The notes: generated by a model not told the origin, from the letters alone. A stretch of DNA of 64,000 bases from a candidate division KSB1 bacterium (GCA_016214895.1 JACRMR010000020.1:105812-169811); one strand, 5' to 3'. Shown: positions 14,993 to 24,459, counted from the first letter of the stretch. Made by a program: numbers and translations.

Positions 14993-16749
14993 ATCTATGC
15001 CTTACCGTTTTGCAGTTCGCCCGGTCTCGTTGGCGAGAGTTTCGGGTCGGTGGTATGCTGTTCGTGGCGGTGCTTGCGCTGACGACGGATGCGACCTACG
15101 CGGCCGGCGATTTGGAGTTCAAGCTGATCACGCTGAAGACGATCAGCGATCAGCGGGAGATCGGGTTGATTCGCAACGAACTGCTGCTCGGTTCGGAAGC
15201 CATCGACCGCATCGTGATTACCGATCTGTTGAATGACGGGTTTGATGAGAACGATTTTATGCAGCTCTATCCGACGGGCCGCGTCGTACGGATCCAGCGG
15301 ATTGAACCGCGGCTGGACTCGCTGCTGCGATCTTACAAGCTGCCGTCGAACGTGGAGATTCATGAATCGAAGTCGTTTTTTACGAAGTACGATTCGACTT
15401 CGCGGGTGCGCAACGGCGGCCAGGCGTTGGGGTACGGGCTGTTGGGCGGGATCAGCGAGCGGTTGTATCGCGGGTACCGGGGAACGGATGTGGAAGGCTA
15501 TTTCAAATTTACGCCGAGCGGGATGGCGATTCAAGCCTGGAATTTCGATTCGACGAAGGTCCGATTTCCGCCGCCCGATGCGCCGCGGGTGGACACATTT
15601 TATGTGTATTTGCACGACACGATCCGCGTTCCGGAAGTCGTAACAGTCGCGGCGGAACCGATCGTGATTCGCGACACGGTGTATATACCTAGCGAGTTGT
15701 TGCTGCGCCCGCGCGGCATGTTTTATCGTGTGGGATTAGGGCTTGTGGGCGGCAGCTACCACACGGGCTTGCGCGAGGTTTCGCGCGGTCGCTTGACGTT
15801 GGGGGCGGGCAATGAGTGGGATTTCGGAGTGTGGGATCCGTGGATCAGCGGCCGGCAGGATGTGGATTCGCGGATTGGGTTGCGGTTTCTGGCGGACATG
15901 GCGCCCTGGAAGAGCGACACGCTGTCGCCGCGATTTCTGGGGACGTCGATGGAGGCGATGTACATTCCGGCGTGGGATCGTTCGCTGTTCGCCTTCGTGG
16001 GCATGCGGGCCTATCTTGACGATGATCCGTTCTGGGATCGCGCGCGGGCCGCGTGGGACGAAGCGGATTACGAGGAGCCGTCGGCGCAGGATTTATCGCA
16101 GTACGAATTGACGTTTAAGGGCGGATTGGACAAGTTAAGCGCCACCGGCGCGGGCAAGAAGCTGGGCTTATGGCTGAAGCTCGCGGGGTTTATCAACACG
16201 AACAAGTCGGGTTACGACGTGACGGTGGCCGGACCCGTGGTTGGCCGGTTCTACAGTTCCGCGCAGCCGCTGCGGTTCCGTTGGGAGCATAGCGGCGGCG
16301 GCGACATCGAACTTGGCTTGAACGCGCGGCTCAGCGACTTCGCGCAATTGACGATCAGCGCGGGCGATTATCAGTTGCCGAACTTCGCCTGGGAATACAC
16401 GGACTCGACGCTGGGCGCAAACGGGACGCGGACGGGCCTGATTCGCGCGCAGCAGATTTATCAGACGGTCGCGGTGCGGATCGCGCCGATCAACTCGGAG
16501 GACGCGCGGTTGTCGCTGGAGGGCTGGTTCCGCAACCACAGCTTCACGAAGTCGAACAAGCGCGGCGAGGACAACGCGATCATCGAGCGTGTGTTCCTGC
16601 CGTACTTCGAGACGCCGGAAATGGGCGGCGCGGTGCAGCTCGACATATCGTTTGTGCGGGTCGAGGCCGGTGCGAAGTATTTTGCGCCGCCGGACGGTCT
16701 GAACGCAGTCGTGCGGCCTTATGGATCGGTGCATTTCATGATTCAGTAG
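14989..16749 (+). CDS. predicted outer-membrane beta-barrel protein of the ExbBD operon
   Basis: A 586-residue exported protein with signal peptide to about residue 39 (TYAAGD). Residues 40-210 form a soluble region with a repeated Asp-rich style (ITDLLNDGFDENDF). From about residue 240 to the end, alternating amphipathic strands (MFYRVGLGLVGGSYH, DSRIGLRFLADM, GLWLKLAGFI) suggest a beta-barrel, ending YGSVHFMIQ. It is the last gene of the operon, ATGA-coupled to the TPR gene and followed by a terminator. It does not look like a TonB-dependent receptor: no plug or TonB box is recognised. Confidence 0.7.
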   Translation: MNLCLTVLQFARSRWREFRVGGMLFVAVLALTTDATYAAGDLEFKLITLKTISDQREIGLIRNELLLGSEAIDRIVITDLLNDGFDENDFMQLYPTGRVVRIQRIEPRLDSLLRSYKLPSNVEIHESKSFFTKYDSTSRVRNGGQALGYGLLGGISERLYRGYRGTDVEGYFKFTPSGMAIQAWNFDSTKVRFPPPDAPRVDTFYVYLHDTIRVPEVVTVAAEPIVIRDTVYIPSELLLRPRGMFYRVGLGLVGGSYHTGLREVSRGRLTLGAGNEWDFGVWDPWISGRQDVDSRIGLRFLADMAPWKSDTLSPRFLGTSMEAMYIPAWDRSLFAFVGMRAYLDDDPFWDRARAAWDEADYEEPSAQDLSQYELTFKGGLDKLSATGAGKKLGLWLKLAGFINTNKSGYDVTVAGPVVGRFYSSAQPLRFRWEHSGGGDIELGLNARLSDFAQLTISAGDYQLPNFAWEYTDSTLGANGTRTGLIRAQQIYQTVAVRIAPINSEDARLSLEGWFRNHSFTKSNKRGEDNAIIERVFLPYFETPEMGGAVQLDISFVRVEAGAKYFAPPDGLNAVVRPYGSVHFMIQ

Positions 16750-16773
16750 CCGGTGCGGCGAGCTGGACGCATC

Positions 16774-16805
16774 AAAATCCCCGCGAGTCGTCGCGGGGAT
16801 TTTTG
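16774..16805. terminator. strong bidirectional rho-independent terminator
   Basis: A 13-bp stem (16774-16786 with 16791-16803) with AAAA and TTTTT flanks separates the beta-barrel gene from convergent pgl. Confidence 0.9.
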
Positions 16806-16828
16806 TGTCGGGGTGTGCGGTGGTTTGC

Positions 16829-17551
16829 TCAGCGGATCTTGCGGGCGGCGGCGTGATCGAGGAGCCACAGGCACTCGCCGGGTGCGGGATCCACGCGCGC
16901 GGCGGGAAGTTGTACACGGTTTTCGTGAATGATCTCGTGGACGCGCTGCGCTTTTGCTTCGCCGCAGACGAGGAAGATGACGCGGCGGGCGCGGTTGATC
17001 AGATTCAGCGTGAAGGTGATGCGGTGACGCACCGGCTGATCGACCTCGACGGCTTCGATGAGGCTCGCGGATTCCAAGGCGGGCTGGCCGGGAAATAGCG
17101 AAGCGGTGTGGCCGTCGGCTCCCATGCCGAGCAGAATCACGTCGAACACGGGAGGACCGGGATCGAGCCGCGCGCGCAGCGTGCGGGCGTATTCGGCAGC
17201 GGCTTCACGCGGGTCGATCTCGCCGCGGATGCGGAACACTTCACCGATGGGCATCCGGTCCAGCAGCAGACGTTTGGCGATCGCGAAATTGGAGTCGGGG
17301 GAGTCGGGCGGCACACAGCGCTCGTCGCTCCAGAAGACTTCCCAGTTTTCCCAGGCCATCTCATCGCGCCATTCCTCGGTGGTGAGCCGCGCGAACAGCA
17401 GACCCGGAGTCGTGCCGCCGGAGAGTGCGACGCGAAATACACCACGCTCGGCGACGGCCTCGGTCTGAGATTCGAAGATGAGATCGGCGGCGGCGTCCGC
17501 CACGTCGTCGGGGGTTTCGCAGAAGACGATTTGTCGAGAATCCGCGGTCAT
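16829..17551 (-). CDS. pgl: 6-phosphogluconolactonase
   Basis: A 240-residue cytoplasmic enzyme hydrolysing 6-phosphogluconolactone to 6-phosphogluconate. Family motifs are VALSGGTTPGLLFARL, the FWSDERCVPPDSPDSNF loop and ILLGMGADGHTASLFPG. Length fits the DevB type. ATG at 17551 overlaps the opcA stop by ATGA; the longer frame to 17617 intrudes on opcA. It is the last gene of gnd-zwf-opcA-pgl. Confidence 0.95.
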   Translation of the reverse strand: MTADSRQIVFCETPDDVADAAADLIFESQTEAVAERGVFRVALSGGTTPGLLFARLTTEEWRDEMAWENWEVFWSDERCVPPDSPDSNFAIAKRLLLDRMPIGEVFRIRGEIDPREAAAEYARTLRARLDPGPPVFDVILLGMGADGHTASLFPGQPALESASLIEAVEVDQPVRHRITFTLNLINRARRVIFLVCGEAKAQRVHEIIHENRVQLPAARVDPAPGECLWLLDHAAARKIR

Positions 17552-18501
17552 GCCCGTCGCTCGAGTCGCGCGCGGGCGAGGTTCAGGGTGGATTCCATGA
17601 CGGGATCGCGTCCCCACACTCGGAGCTCGGCGGAGATGAGATCGGTCATTGCCCGCTCGACTTGAGCCTCAGGCGCAGCCTGCACTCGGCCGTCGGCGAG
17701 CAACAGTTCGGTTGTGTTGGCATCGGCGACGATCTCGCAGACGGGACTGCCGCCGTGGTGATGCAGCGTGGTCTCGATCCAGCAGGCGAACAGTAGATCG
17801 GCGGCGCTCAGGCCGCTGGCGGGCAATCGCAGTCCGCGAATCGGCGGCCGCGACGTGCTCTCATACCATCTCACGAACGCGACGCGACGCGGCTGTAATC
17901 GGGTCCAGCACAGGTCCGAACATACGGCATCCCTTCCGAGCAGTTGTCGTAAGGAGAAGAATTCGCGCAGCGCGGCGGCGGAGCTTGCGGGCCTGATCAA
18001 GTCGGTGATGACGCGGTTCGCGGAATGGCCGAACTGCAAGAGCAAGGGATGCGCGGAATCGACGGCCGCATCCCAGATCAGCACGATCGGCAGGCCGGGC
18101 AGCATGAGCGAGAGCAAAGTGGATGCGATATGGTGCAGGCCCGAGCCGGTGACTTCGAGGGAGATGAACTCGCTGCAAATCTGCGGCGCATTCGGCGCGG
18201 GTTGGTGGCAATAAGCCGTAACCCAGGCGGTCTGCGTGGGCGGCGCGGCGGGATCGCCCATACGCAGGAGGATGCTGCGGGAGGGGTGCGCGAGTGTCAG
18301 GCGGGCGAGCAGATTGCCGGCGTTATCATCCGCGGCGGGCGCCACGTACACGAGATTGAAGGCGGTGGCGCGGGTGACGGACTCGGTGTCGCCGCCTTTC
18401 GCGGCATCGCGCCAGAGCGTTTCGAGTTCGCGTTCGATGGCCGCGACGTCAACTTCGCAGGGGTCCGCGAGGGCGTAAACGGCTGGGCCGGTCTCGCTCA
18501 T
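17548..18501 (-). CDS. opcA: glucose-6-phosphate dehydrogenase assembly protein OpcA
   Basis: A 317-residue protein matching OpcA, best known in cyanobacteria and actinobacteria, where it activates or helps assemble glucose-6-phosphate dehydrogenase, partly in response to redox state. Features are the RSILLRMGDP strand, the LPGLPIVLIWDA segment, and the C-terminal LPASGLSAADLLFACWIETT helix. ATG at 18501 overlaps the zwf stop as TGATG, and its own stop overlaps pgl. This placement directly after zwf strengthens the assignment. Confidence 0.85.
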   Translation of the reverse strand: MSETGPAVYALADPCEVDVAAIERELETLWRDAAKGGDTESVTRATAFNLVYVAPAADDNAGNLLARLTLAHPSRSILLRMGDPAAPPTQTAWVTAYCHQPAPNAPQICSEFISLEVTGSGLHHIASTLLSLMLPGLPIVLIWDAAVDSAHPLLLQFGHSANRVITDLIRPASSAAALREFFSLRQLLGRDAVCSDLCWTRLQPRRVAFVRWYESTSRPPIRGLRLPASGLSAADLLFACWIETTLHHHGGSPVCEIVADANTTELLLADGRVQAAPEAQVERAMTDLISAELRVWGRDPVMESTLNLARARLERRA

Positions 18502-20039
18502 CAGATCTTTCTCCAGCGGCGGCCATCTTGTGCCAAGAGAATATCGGCTTCGGCCGGTCCCCAACTGCCCGCGGGGTACTGTGGCAGCTCAGAAGCGATG
18601 TCCTGTTCCCAGTGCTTGAGGATCGGTGAGGCGAAGCTCCACCCCGCTTCGACCGCATCGCGCCGGGCGTAGAGCGTGGGATCGCCGAGCATGCCGTCGA
18701 GCAGCAACCGCTCATAGGCATCGGAGATTCGACCGCCGAACGACGTTCCGTAACGAAACTCCATGTCCACGCCGCGCAAGTGCAGCGCATGCCCGGGCAG
18801 TTTCGCGTTGAACTTCAGACTGATTCCTTCATTGGGTTGAATGCGGATGGCCAGCGTGTTGCGCTCGACTTGATTCAGCGGCGAGTCGTCGAACACCATA
18901 TGCGGGACATCGCGGAACTGTATGGCGACCTCGGTCGAGCGTTTCGGCATGCGCTTACCCGTGCGCAGATAGAATGGGACGCCCTTCCAGCGCCAGTTGT
19001 CGATCCACAGGCGCAGCGCGGTAAAGGTTTCCGTGCGCGATTGCGGATTCACGCCCTGCTCCGCAAGATATTCGGGGACGGCGCGACCACTCACGGCACC
19101 GGCGGCATACTGCGCGCGCACGACGGACTTGCGCACATCGTCGGCGGTCAACGGTCGAATCGCGGCGAGCGCTTTGTTCTTTTCGTCGCGAATGGCCTCC
19201 GGAGTGAGCGTGGCGGGCGGCTCCATCGCCACCATGGCCAGAATCTGCAACAAGTGATTTTGGATCATGTCGCGCAGCGCGCCGGACTCTTCGTAATACG
19301 CGGCGCGATCCTCGACGCCGAGTGCTTCGGCCGCGGTGATCTGGACGTGGTCGATGTAGCGGTAGTTCCAGAGCGGCTCGAACAGTGCATTCGCGAGCCG
19401 CAGGACGAGAATGTTCTGGACGGTCTCTTTGCCAAGATAGTGATCGATGCGATAGATCTGCTGCTCGTCGAAGGCTTCGGCGAGGGTGGTATTCAGGCGG
19501 CGGGCGGTTTGGAGATCGCGCCCGAAGGGTTTTTCGACGATGATGCGGGTCCAACCGTTTTCGGCTGAACGCGCGAGTCCCGACGCTCCGAGTTTGAGCA
19601 CCAGCGGCTCATAAGTCGAGGGCGGAACGGAGAGGTAAAAGAGGATATTGTCGCGGGTGTTGTGTGCCGCCGCGATCTGCTTCAGCTTATCGGGCAGCGT
19701 GACAAACGGATTCGTGCCGGACAGTTCCTCGCTGTGGACGAACAGGCGGTGGGCGAAGCGCTCGAGGAAATCGGGATCGCGCGGGGAATCGGGGGCGAAT
19801 TTTGCGGCGGAATCGAGGACCGTGGCGCGGAATACGCTCGCGTCGAGGGGTCGGCGCGACACCGCGATCATCACAGTCTCGCGAGCCAGCTCACCGCCGC
19901 GCGCAAGGTTCATGAGCGCGGGAAAGAGCTTGCGTTGCGCGAGGTCTCCGGTAGCGCCGAAGATCACGATCAGGCAGGGATCGGCGGCCCGATCTTGCAG
20001 GAGTCCGGCGCGGAAGGGGTTGTCGCCCGTGTTGGTCAT
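18501..20039 (-). CDS. zwf: glucose-6-phosphate 1-dehydrogenase
   Basis: A 512-residue cytoplasmic dehydrogenase oxidising glucose-6-phosphate to the lactone with NAD(P). It has the nucleotide-binding GATGDLAQRKLFPAL (residues 28-42), EKPFGRDL (169-176) and the substrate signature RIDHYLGKE (197-205). Length is full for the family. ATG at 20039 overlaps the gnd stop by ATGA. It is the second gene of the oxidative pentose phosphate operon, which supplies NADPH and ribulose-5-phosphate. Confidence 0.97.
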   Translation of the reverse strand: MTNTGDNPFRAGLLQDRAADPCLIVIFGATGDLAQRKLFPALMNLARGGELARETVMIAVSRRPLDASVFRATVLDSAAKFAPDSPRDPDFLERFAHRLFVHSEELSGTNPFVTLPDKLKQIAAAHNTRDNILFYLSVPPSTYEPLVLKLGASGLARSAENGWTRIIVEKPFGRDLQTARRLNTTLAEAFDEQQIYRIDHYLGKETVQNILVLRLANALFEPLWNYRYIDHVQITAAEALGVEDRAAYYEESGALRDMIQNHLLQILAMVAMEPPATLTPEAIRDEKNKALAAIRPLTADDVRKSVVRAQYAAGAVSGRAVPEYLAEQGVNPQSRTETFTALRLWIDNWRWKGVPFYLRTGKRMPKRSTEVAIQFRDVPHMVFDDSPLNQVERNTLAIRIQPNEGISLKFNAKLPGHALHLRGVDMEFRYGTSFGGRISDAYERLLLDGMLGDPTLYARRDAVEAGWSFASPILKHWEQDIASELPQYPAGSWGPAEADILLAQDGRRWRKI

Positions 20040-20935
20040 GCCTTTTTCACGGCGTGGCCGCCGAATTCGTTGCGCAGCGCGGAAATCAAGCGCAGACCGT
20101 AGGCGTTGTCATGGCGCGAAGCAAACCGCGCGAACAGGCTGGCGGCGATCACATAGGCGGGGACGTCGCGGTCGATCGCTTCCTGTAGCGTCCAGCGGCC
20201 TTCGCCGGAGTCCGCGACGTAGGCTTTTACGGCAGCGAGTTCGGGATCCTTTTCCAGTGCGCGAGTCGTCAGTTCGAGCAGCCAAGAGCGCACGACGCTG
20301 CCCTGTTCCCAGAGCTTGGAGATGCGCGCGAGATCCAGATTGAAGGGCGAGCTCTTGAGAATCTCGAAGCCCTCGCCGTAGGCCTGCATCATGCCGTATT
20401 CAATGCCGTTGTGCACCATCTTGGTGTAATGTCCGGAGCCGACTCCGCCGGTATGCAGATAGCCGTTTTCCGGAGCGAGTGTTTTCAGGGCGGGTTCCAG
20501 ATAAGCAAATGGTTCTGGTTCACCGCCGACCATCAGGCAATATCCGACTTGCAAGCCCCAGATGCCGCCGGACGTTCCGGCATCCATGAAATGGAGTGCT
20601 TTGGTCTTGAGCAGCTCGCCGCGCCGGATGGAATCCTTGTAGTTGGCGTTGCCGCCATCGATCACGATGTCACCGGGTTTGAGCAGGTCCATGAGTTCGA
20701 CGAGGGCGCTCTCGGTGACGTTTCCGGCCGGCAACATTACCCACACGGCTTTGCGTCCGCCGGGCATATTCCGGACGACGTCGTGGAGGGTTGCGGCCCC
20801 GACGGCGCCCTGGCGAACGGCGTCCGCGACGGGACCGGGGCTGCGATTTCCGGCGATGATGGAATGTCCGCCGCGGAGCAGGCGCTCCACCATATTTCCG
20901 CCCATACGGCCCAGACCGAAGAAACCTAAGACCAT
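20036..20935 (-). CDS. gnd: 6-phosphogluconate dehydrogenase (decarboxylating, short type)
   Basis: A 299-residue enzyme converting 6-phosphogluconate to ribulose-5-phosphate and CO2. It has the NAD(P) site GFFGLGRMGGNM, the DGGNANYKDS segment, GTSGGIWGLQVGY, and the catalytic region HYTKMVHNGIEYGMM. The roughly 300-residue size is that of the short, often NAD-linked type, not the 470-residue form. ATG at 20935 has AGGA 9 nt upstream; the longer frame to 21112 is not family-like. It is the first gene of the operon; no clear promoter was found in the 192-nt gap. Confidence 0.95.
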   Translation of the reverse strand: MVLGFFGLGRMGGNMVERLLRGGHSIIAGNRSPGPVADAVRQGAVGAATLHDVVRNMPGGRKAVWVMLPAGNVTESALVELMDLLKPGDIVIDGGNANYKDSIRRGELLKTKALHFMDAGTSGGIWGLQVGYCLMVGGEPEPFAYLEPALKTLAPENGYLHTGGVGSGHYTKMVHNGIEYGMMQAYGEGFEILKSSPFNLDLARISKLWEQGSVVRSWLLELTTRALEKDPELAAVKAYVADSGEGRWTLQEAIDRDVPAYVIAASLFARFASRHDNAYGLRLISALRNEFGGHAVKKA

Positions 20936-21074
20936 AGTGAGTATTCCTGCAAGTTGGTGTTGATTGATAGGCTCGCCGACCGGGTCAGGCGCGCTGGGGA
21001 AAAGGTGTCGAATTTTGGGGAATGTTGCAACTCCGGTGCCGCAAATGCGGCGGACCGTCCGGGAGGAATGCGAA

Positions 21075-21102
21075 GCCCCCTTCGTCCGGAAACGAAGGGG
21101 GC
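21075..21102 (-). terminator. rho-independent terminator
   Basis: An 11-bp stem (21075-21085 with 21092-21102) lies 25 nt past the stop of the T9SS protein at 21128 and closes the 16-gene minus-strand run. Confidence 0.75.
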
Positions 21103-21127
21103 GACATCGCACATCGCGCCGGGGCGC

Positions 21128-22831
21128 TTACTTCAGCAGGACAACCTTGCGCGTGACGGTGGTTCCGTTGGCACTCAGTTGCGCGAAATAGAGGCCGGAA
21201 GTCAACTCGCTCGCGTCAAAATGAACGATATGAGCGCCGGCGGCCATGGCACCGTCCACCAACGTTGCAACCTGTTGCCCGGCGAGGTTGTAGATTCGCA
21301 GGGCGATGTTGCCTGGGTTGGCAAGCTCAAAGGCGAAGTCAGTCGATGCGTTGAACGGATTCGGGTAGTTGCCGGCGAAATCGAAGCCGCGGGCAACCGT
21401 CGGATCGTCATCGACTCCGTTAATGTCATCACCGGGCACCGCAATAACCTGGACCGCCCAGCTGACGATGCTGCCGATGTCTTCGGCATGGTTATCGTAA
21501 ACCAGCAGAGTCCAGCTGCCTTCGGCGGGAGCGGAGTCAAAGATGTTTAACGGGTTTGCAGGGCGCAGCGTGCCGGAATAGGGCGGCGACGTGAAGAAGA
21601 TGTAGTCCGTGGCTTCGTCATCGAACATCACGTCTTCGATATTGTCACCCCAGATATTCAGGTTGTGCTGGTACAGCTGGACGGTGCGGCCGTCGGGCGC
21701 ACGCAGCCAGACGTCGAGATCTCCAATCCACGAGTGCTCGATGTTGACCCTGACGTTCAGATCGAGGACGGTGAAGTTCAGCGGGAAGCTGATCGGCCAC
21801 GAGGTGGTGTCGAAGTCCAGCACAGCCCGGGGGAGGCCCAGGGCAGGATAGGTCCGCGTCAGCGTGTCTTGTCGTTGCAGAACCAAGTTCGCCGAATCCG
21901 TCACCGCACCGACATTGACATTGATGTTCGCCAGGGTCCCAAGTTCATAGTGAACGCCGGCATTGATGCTGATACTGTGAACTCCGGCGGGAATGAAGTT
22001 GAACCGGTACGAGCCATCATCGAGGCAAATGGTCTGGTATCCGAGTCCGTCAACGGTGACGGCCACATCGGCATCGGTGATCGGCCGAAAGTGGGTTTCA
22101 TCCACGGCCCAGCGGATCACACCGGCGAACGATCCGGTGGGTCCGATGGCATCGGTGTTGATTTCGAAGTCATCGAACTTGAGCACGAATCGATTAGACG
22201 ACGTGCAATGGAGCGCGATATAGATCGACTGATCGGCGAAGGCGGCGAGGTCAACTATGTGTCGAGTCCACTGCACCGGCGCATCGTTGACGGTTTCAAT
22301 CACCGTGGTGAAGTCCTCGGGCGCGAATCCGGTCGTGGAGACGCGGATTTCGTAGGATTCGAGAAACGCAGGGTCCTGCGAGGCGGCGTAATAGTGCAGA
22401 TTCAGTCCGGCGCCGGCGGTGATTTGCGGCAGGATGAGCCAGTCGTTGTTGGGCAGGCCGCCGTCATTGTAGTGAACCATGGCGATGCGCGTTCCGCTGC
22501 GGGCGTTTTCGCGACCATAGTTAAAGACTTCGAACAGGGAATTGCGATTCCACTGGTTGCAGAAGCCACCATCCTGGTCGATTCGGCGCCAGCCGCTGGG
22601 AAGATCGCCGCTCACGATCGATTCGAAATCTTCGCTATAGACCACATCATCAAGGCTGCGCGAGCCGCTGCGTCCGGGCAGATCACCGGCCAGCGGAAGG
22701 GCGGGCGGATCGGCGCTGACATCCGCTTTGCTCGCGGGGCTGAAGGGGAGTTTGGCGGTTGGGCCGCCGGCGAGAGCGACCGCGGCAGCAAGGCAACTCG
22801 TCAAAAGGACCGCGGTAAGAAACCGTTTCAT
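21128..22831 (-). CDS. T9SS-exported protein with choice-of-anchor J, regulatory and P domains
   Basis: A 567-residue surface or secreted protein. A signal peptide to about residue 21 (VALA) precedes a cleaved-adhesin/choice-of-anchor J domain (residues about 65-230; YSEDFES, GWRRIDQDGG, NDWLILPQI). A carboxypeptidase-regulatory-like domain follows (about 235-320; DDGSYRFNFIPAGVHSI), then a proprotein-convertase P domain (about 345-465; IEHSWIGDLDVWLRAPDG, GSWTLLVYDNH). It ends in a T9SS sorting domain (NYPNPFNAST, GLYFAQL, KVVLLK). There is no protease domain, so it is probably an adhesin or binding protein. The next T9SS gene lies 59 nt upstream. Confidence 0.9.
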   Translation of the reverse strand: MKRFLTAVLLTSCLAAAVALAGGPTAKLPFSPASKADVSADPPALPLAGDLPGRSGSRSLDDVVYSEDFESIVSGDLPSGWRRIDQDGGFCNQWNRNSLFEVFNYGRENARSGTRIAMVHYNDGGLPNNDWLILPQITAGAGLNLHYYAASQDPAFLESYEIRVSTTGFAPEDFTTVIETVNDAPVQWTRHIVDLAAFADQSIYIALHCTSSNRFVLKFDDFEINTDAIGPTGSFAGVIRWAVDETHFRPITDADVAVTVDGLGYQTICLDDGSYRFNFIPAGVHSISINAGVHYELGTLANINVNVGAVTDSANLVLQRQDTLTRTYPALGLPRAVLDFDTTSWPISFPLNFTVLDLNVRVNIEHSWIGDLDVWLRAPDGRTVQLYQHNLNIWGDNIEDVMFDDEATDYIFFTSPPYSGTLRPANPLNIFDSAPAEGSWTLLVYDNHAEDIGSIVSWAVQVIAVPGDDINGVDDDPTVARGFDFAGNYPNPFNASTDFAFELANPGNIALRIYNLAGQQVATLVDGAMAAGAHIVHFDASELTSGLYFAQLSANGTTVTRKVVLLK

Positions 22832-22890
22832 CTGAACTTCTCCTGAGAGGGGGGGAATATGAAGGAACAGAAATCTCGTAATGAAGAAGG

Positions 22891-24459
22891 CTATTTGACC
22901 AGCGCGATTTTGCGGGTCAGGGTCTGGCCGGGCGATTGCAGGCGCGCGAAGTAGATGCCGCTGGGCAGGTTTCCGGCGGCGAGATAGACATGATGTACGC
23001 CTGCGTCGGCGCGCGCATTCAGTAGTACGCTGACCTGTCGTCCGGTGATATCGAAGAGCGTAAGCGTCACGTATTGCGGAGCGTCGAGCGAGAATCGGAA
23101 TTCGGTCGAGCTATTGAACGGATTGGGGTAGTTAGTCAACAGCTCGAAATCGTCCGGACGCGCGGGTCGAGGATCATCCGCGGACATGGGGACGGTGATG
23201 TGTAGCGCGAAGCTGACAATCCGACCTTCGGTATTCAGAAAGAAATCCGCCGCCAGCAGCTGCCACTCACCACGCGTGGTATGACCGTCAATCGCTGAGA
23301 GCGTTCCGTGCGGGCGAAATCTTCCGGTAAACGGTCCGGTTCCGTCATTGATCGACAGCTCGGCCTCGTCGTCCAGCGTCGTCTCCGTCAGATTAGCGTC
23401 CGTGCGCACTTGGGGGAAGTTCACTAGATCGACCGCCGTCGCTTCCGGATCAATGATCTGCACGATCAGGTCATACACCCGAGGATGCTCGAGATTGATC
23501 GTCACATCCACGTCGCTGACCGAGAAGTCGTCATTCACGAACAGGCTCATCGTAACGCCGCTCGACGTCGTGTCCGGAATCGTCACTGGCGGGTCGTCAC
23601 TGGCGTAGTCGACGCTGTTGATCAGCGAAACGAGGCTGGTGTCTATGACTGTGAAACCGCCCTCAACGATCTCGACTCCGCTCACCAGCACAGTGTCGTA
23701 GGTGGCCTTTGTGAACTGGAGTGTGTACAGGCCGGGAGCGATGTCCGCGAATTCGTAGCGGCCCTGCGAGCTGGTGGTGGTCGAGTCTTCGGAGTCGATC
23801 AGCTTGACCTTGACCAGCGAGAGCGGTGAGCGAGTTACGCGATTCACCACGCGACCGCTCAGCGGAACCGCCCGGTTGATTTCGATGGCCCAGTGCTCGA
23901 TGAAGCCGGTGTCGTCGGCGAATTCATCTTCTACGCGCAGTGTCCAGGTTCCGTTCGGGTCGATGCCGTCAAGCGAGTCCAGACGTTGCAGCGGACGAAA
24001 CGAACCGGTGAACGGCGGCGCGCCTTCATAGATGCCAAGATCGGCTTCATCATCGAACCAGCAATCGGTCAGATTCTCCACGGAATCACCGGGAAAGCGA
24101 CGCAGCAGGAGAATTTCGGAGGCGGAGTCATTGGGGGCGATCAGCGTAATGTGCAAGTCGCGCACCCAGGGGTGCGTGATGGTCACGCGCACGTTGAGAT
24201 CCGTGACTTCGGTCTCGCCGCTGATCTGAATTGATGACGTGGCGACTCCGCCCGGACCGTCGGGAATCGGCAGGTGAATCTCTCCTGATTCATGAACGCC
24301 GTCAAGCGTGTGCACTGGAGTCCGCTCCGCGGTCGAGCCGATTACGGTTCGGCCGCAATGTTTTCCATCGAGCGGCTTGGGTGAGGCGGCGGCCAGCGCC
24401 AGATAGATCAGCGCCAGCGTCGCGACAACAACGGCGAGTTTCAGTACGGGCAGCTTCAC
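22891..24459 (-). CDS. T9SS-exported protein with two P domains
   Basis: A 522-residue protein. Residues 1-25 form a signal peptide or anchor (LALIYLALAAASP). Two proprotein-convertase P domains (about 75-195 and 290-415; THPWVRDLHITLIAP, LEHPRVYDLIVQIIDP) flank a carboxypeptidase-regulatory-like domain (about 200-265; GRYEFADIAPGLYTLQF). The C-terminus is a T9SS sorting domain (TNYPNPFNSST, SGIYFARL). No catalytic domain is present. The GTG start at 24459 overlaps the preceding stop as GTGA, so translation should be coupled to the oxidoreductase gene upstream, an odd pairing of a surface and a cytoplasmic protein. Confidence 0.85.
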   Translation of the reverse strand: MKLPVLKLAVVVATLALIYLALAAASPKPLDGKHCGRTVIGSTAERTPVHTLDGVHESGEIHLPIPDGPGGVATSSIQISGETEVTDLNVRVTITHPWVRDLHITLIAPNDSASEILLLRRFPGDSVENLTDCWFDDEADLGIYEGAPPFTGSFRPLQRLDSLDGIDPNGTWTLRVEDEFADDTGFIEHWAIEINRAVPLSGRVVNRVTRSPLSLVKVKLIDSEDSTTTSSQGRYEFADIAPGLYTLQFTKATYDTVLVSGVEIVEGGFTVIDTSLVSLINSVDYASDDPPVTIPDTTSSGVTMSLFVNDDFSVSDVDVTINLEHPRVYDLIVQIIDPEATAVDLVNFPQVRTDANLTETTLDDEAELSINDGTGPFTGRFRPHGTLSAIDGHTTRGEWQLLAADFFLNTEGRIVSFALHITVPMSADDPRPARPDDFELLTNYPNPFNSSTEFRFSLDAPQYVTLTLFDITGRQVSVLLNARADAGVHHVYLAAGNLPSGIYFARLQSPGQTLTRKIALVK

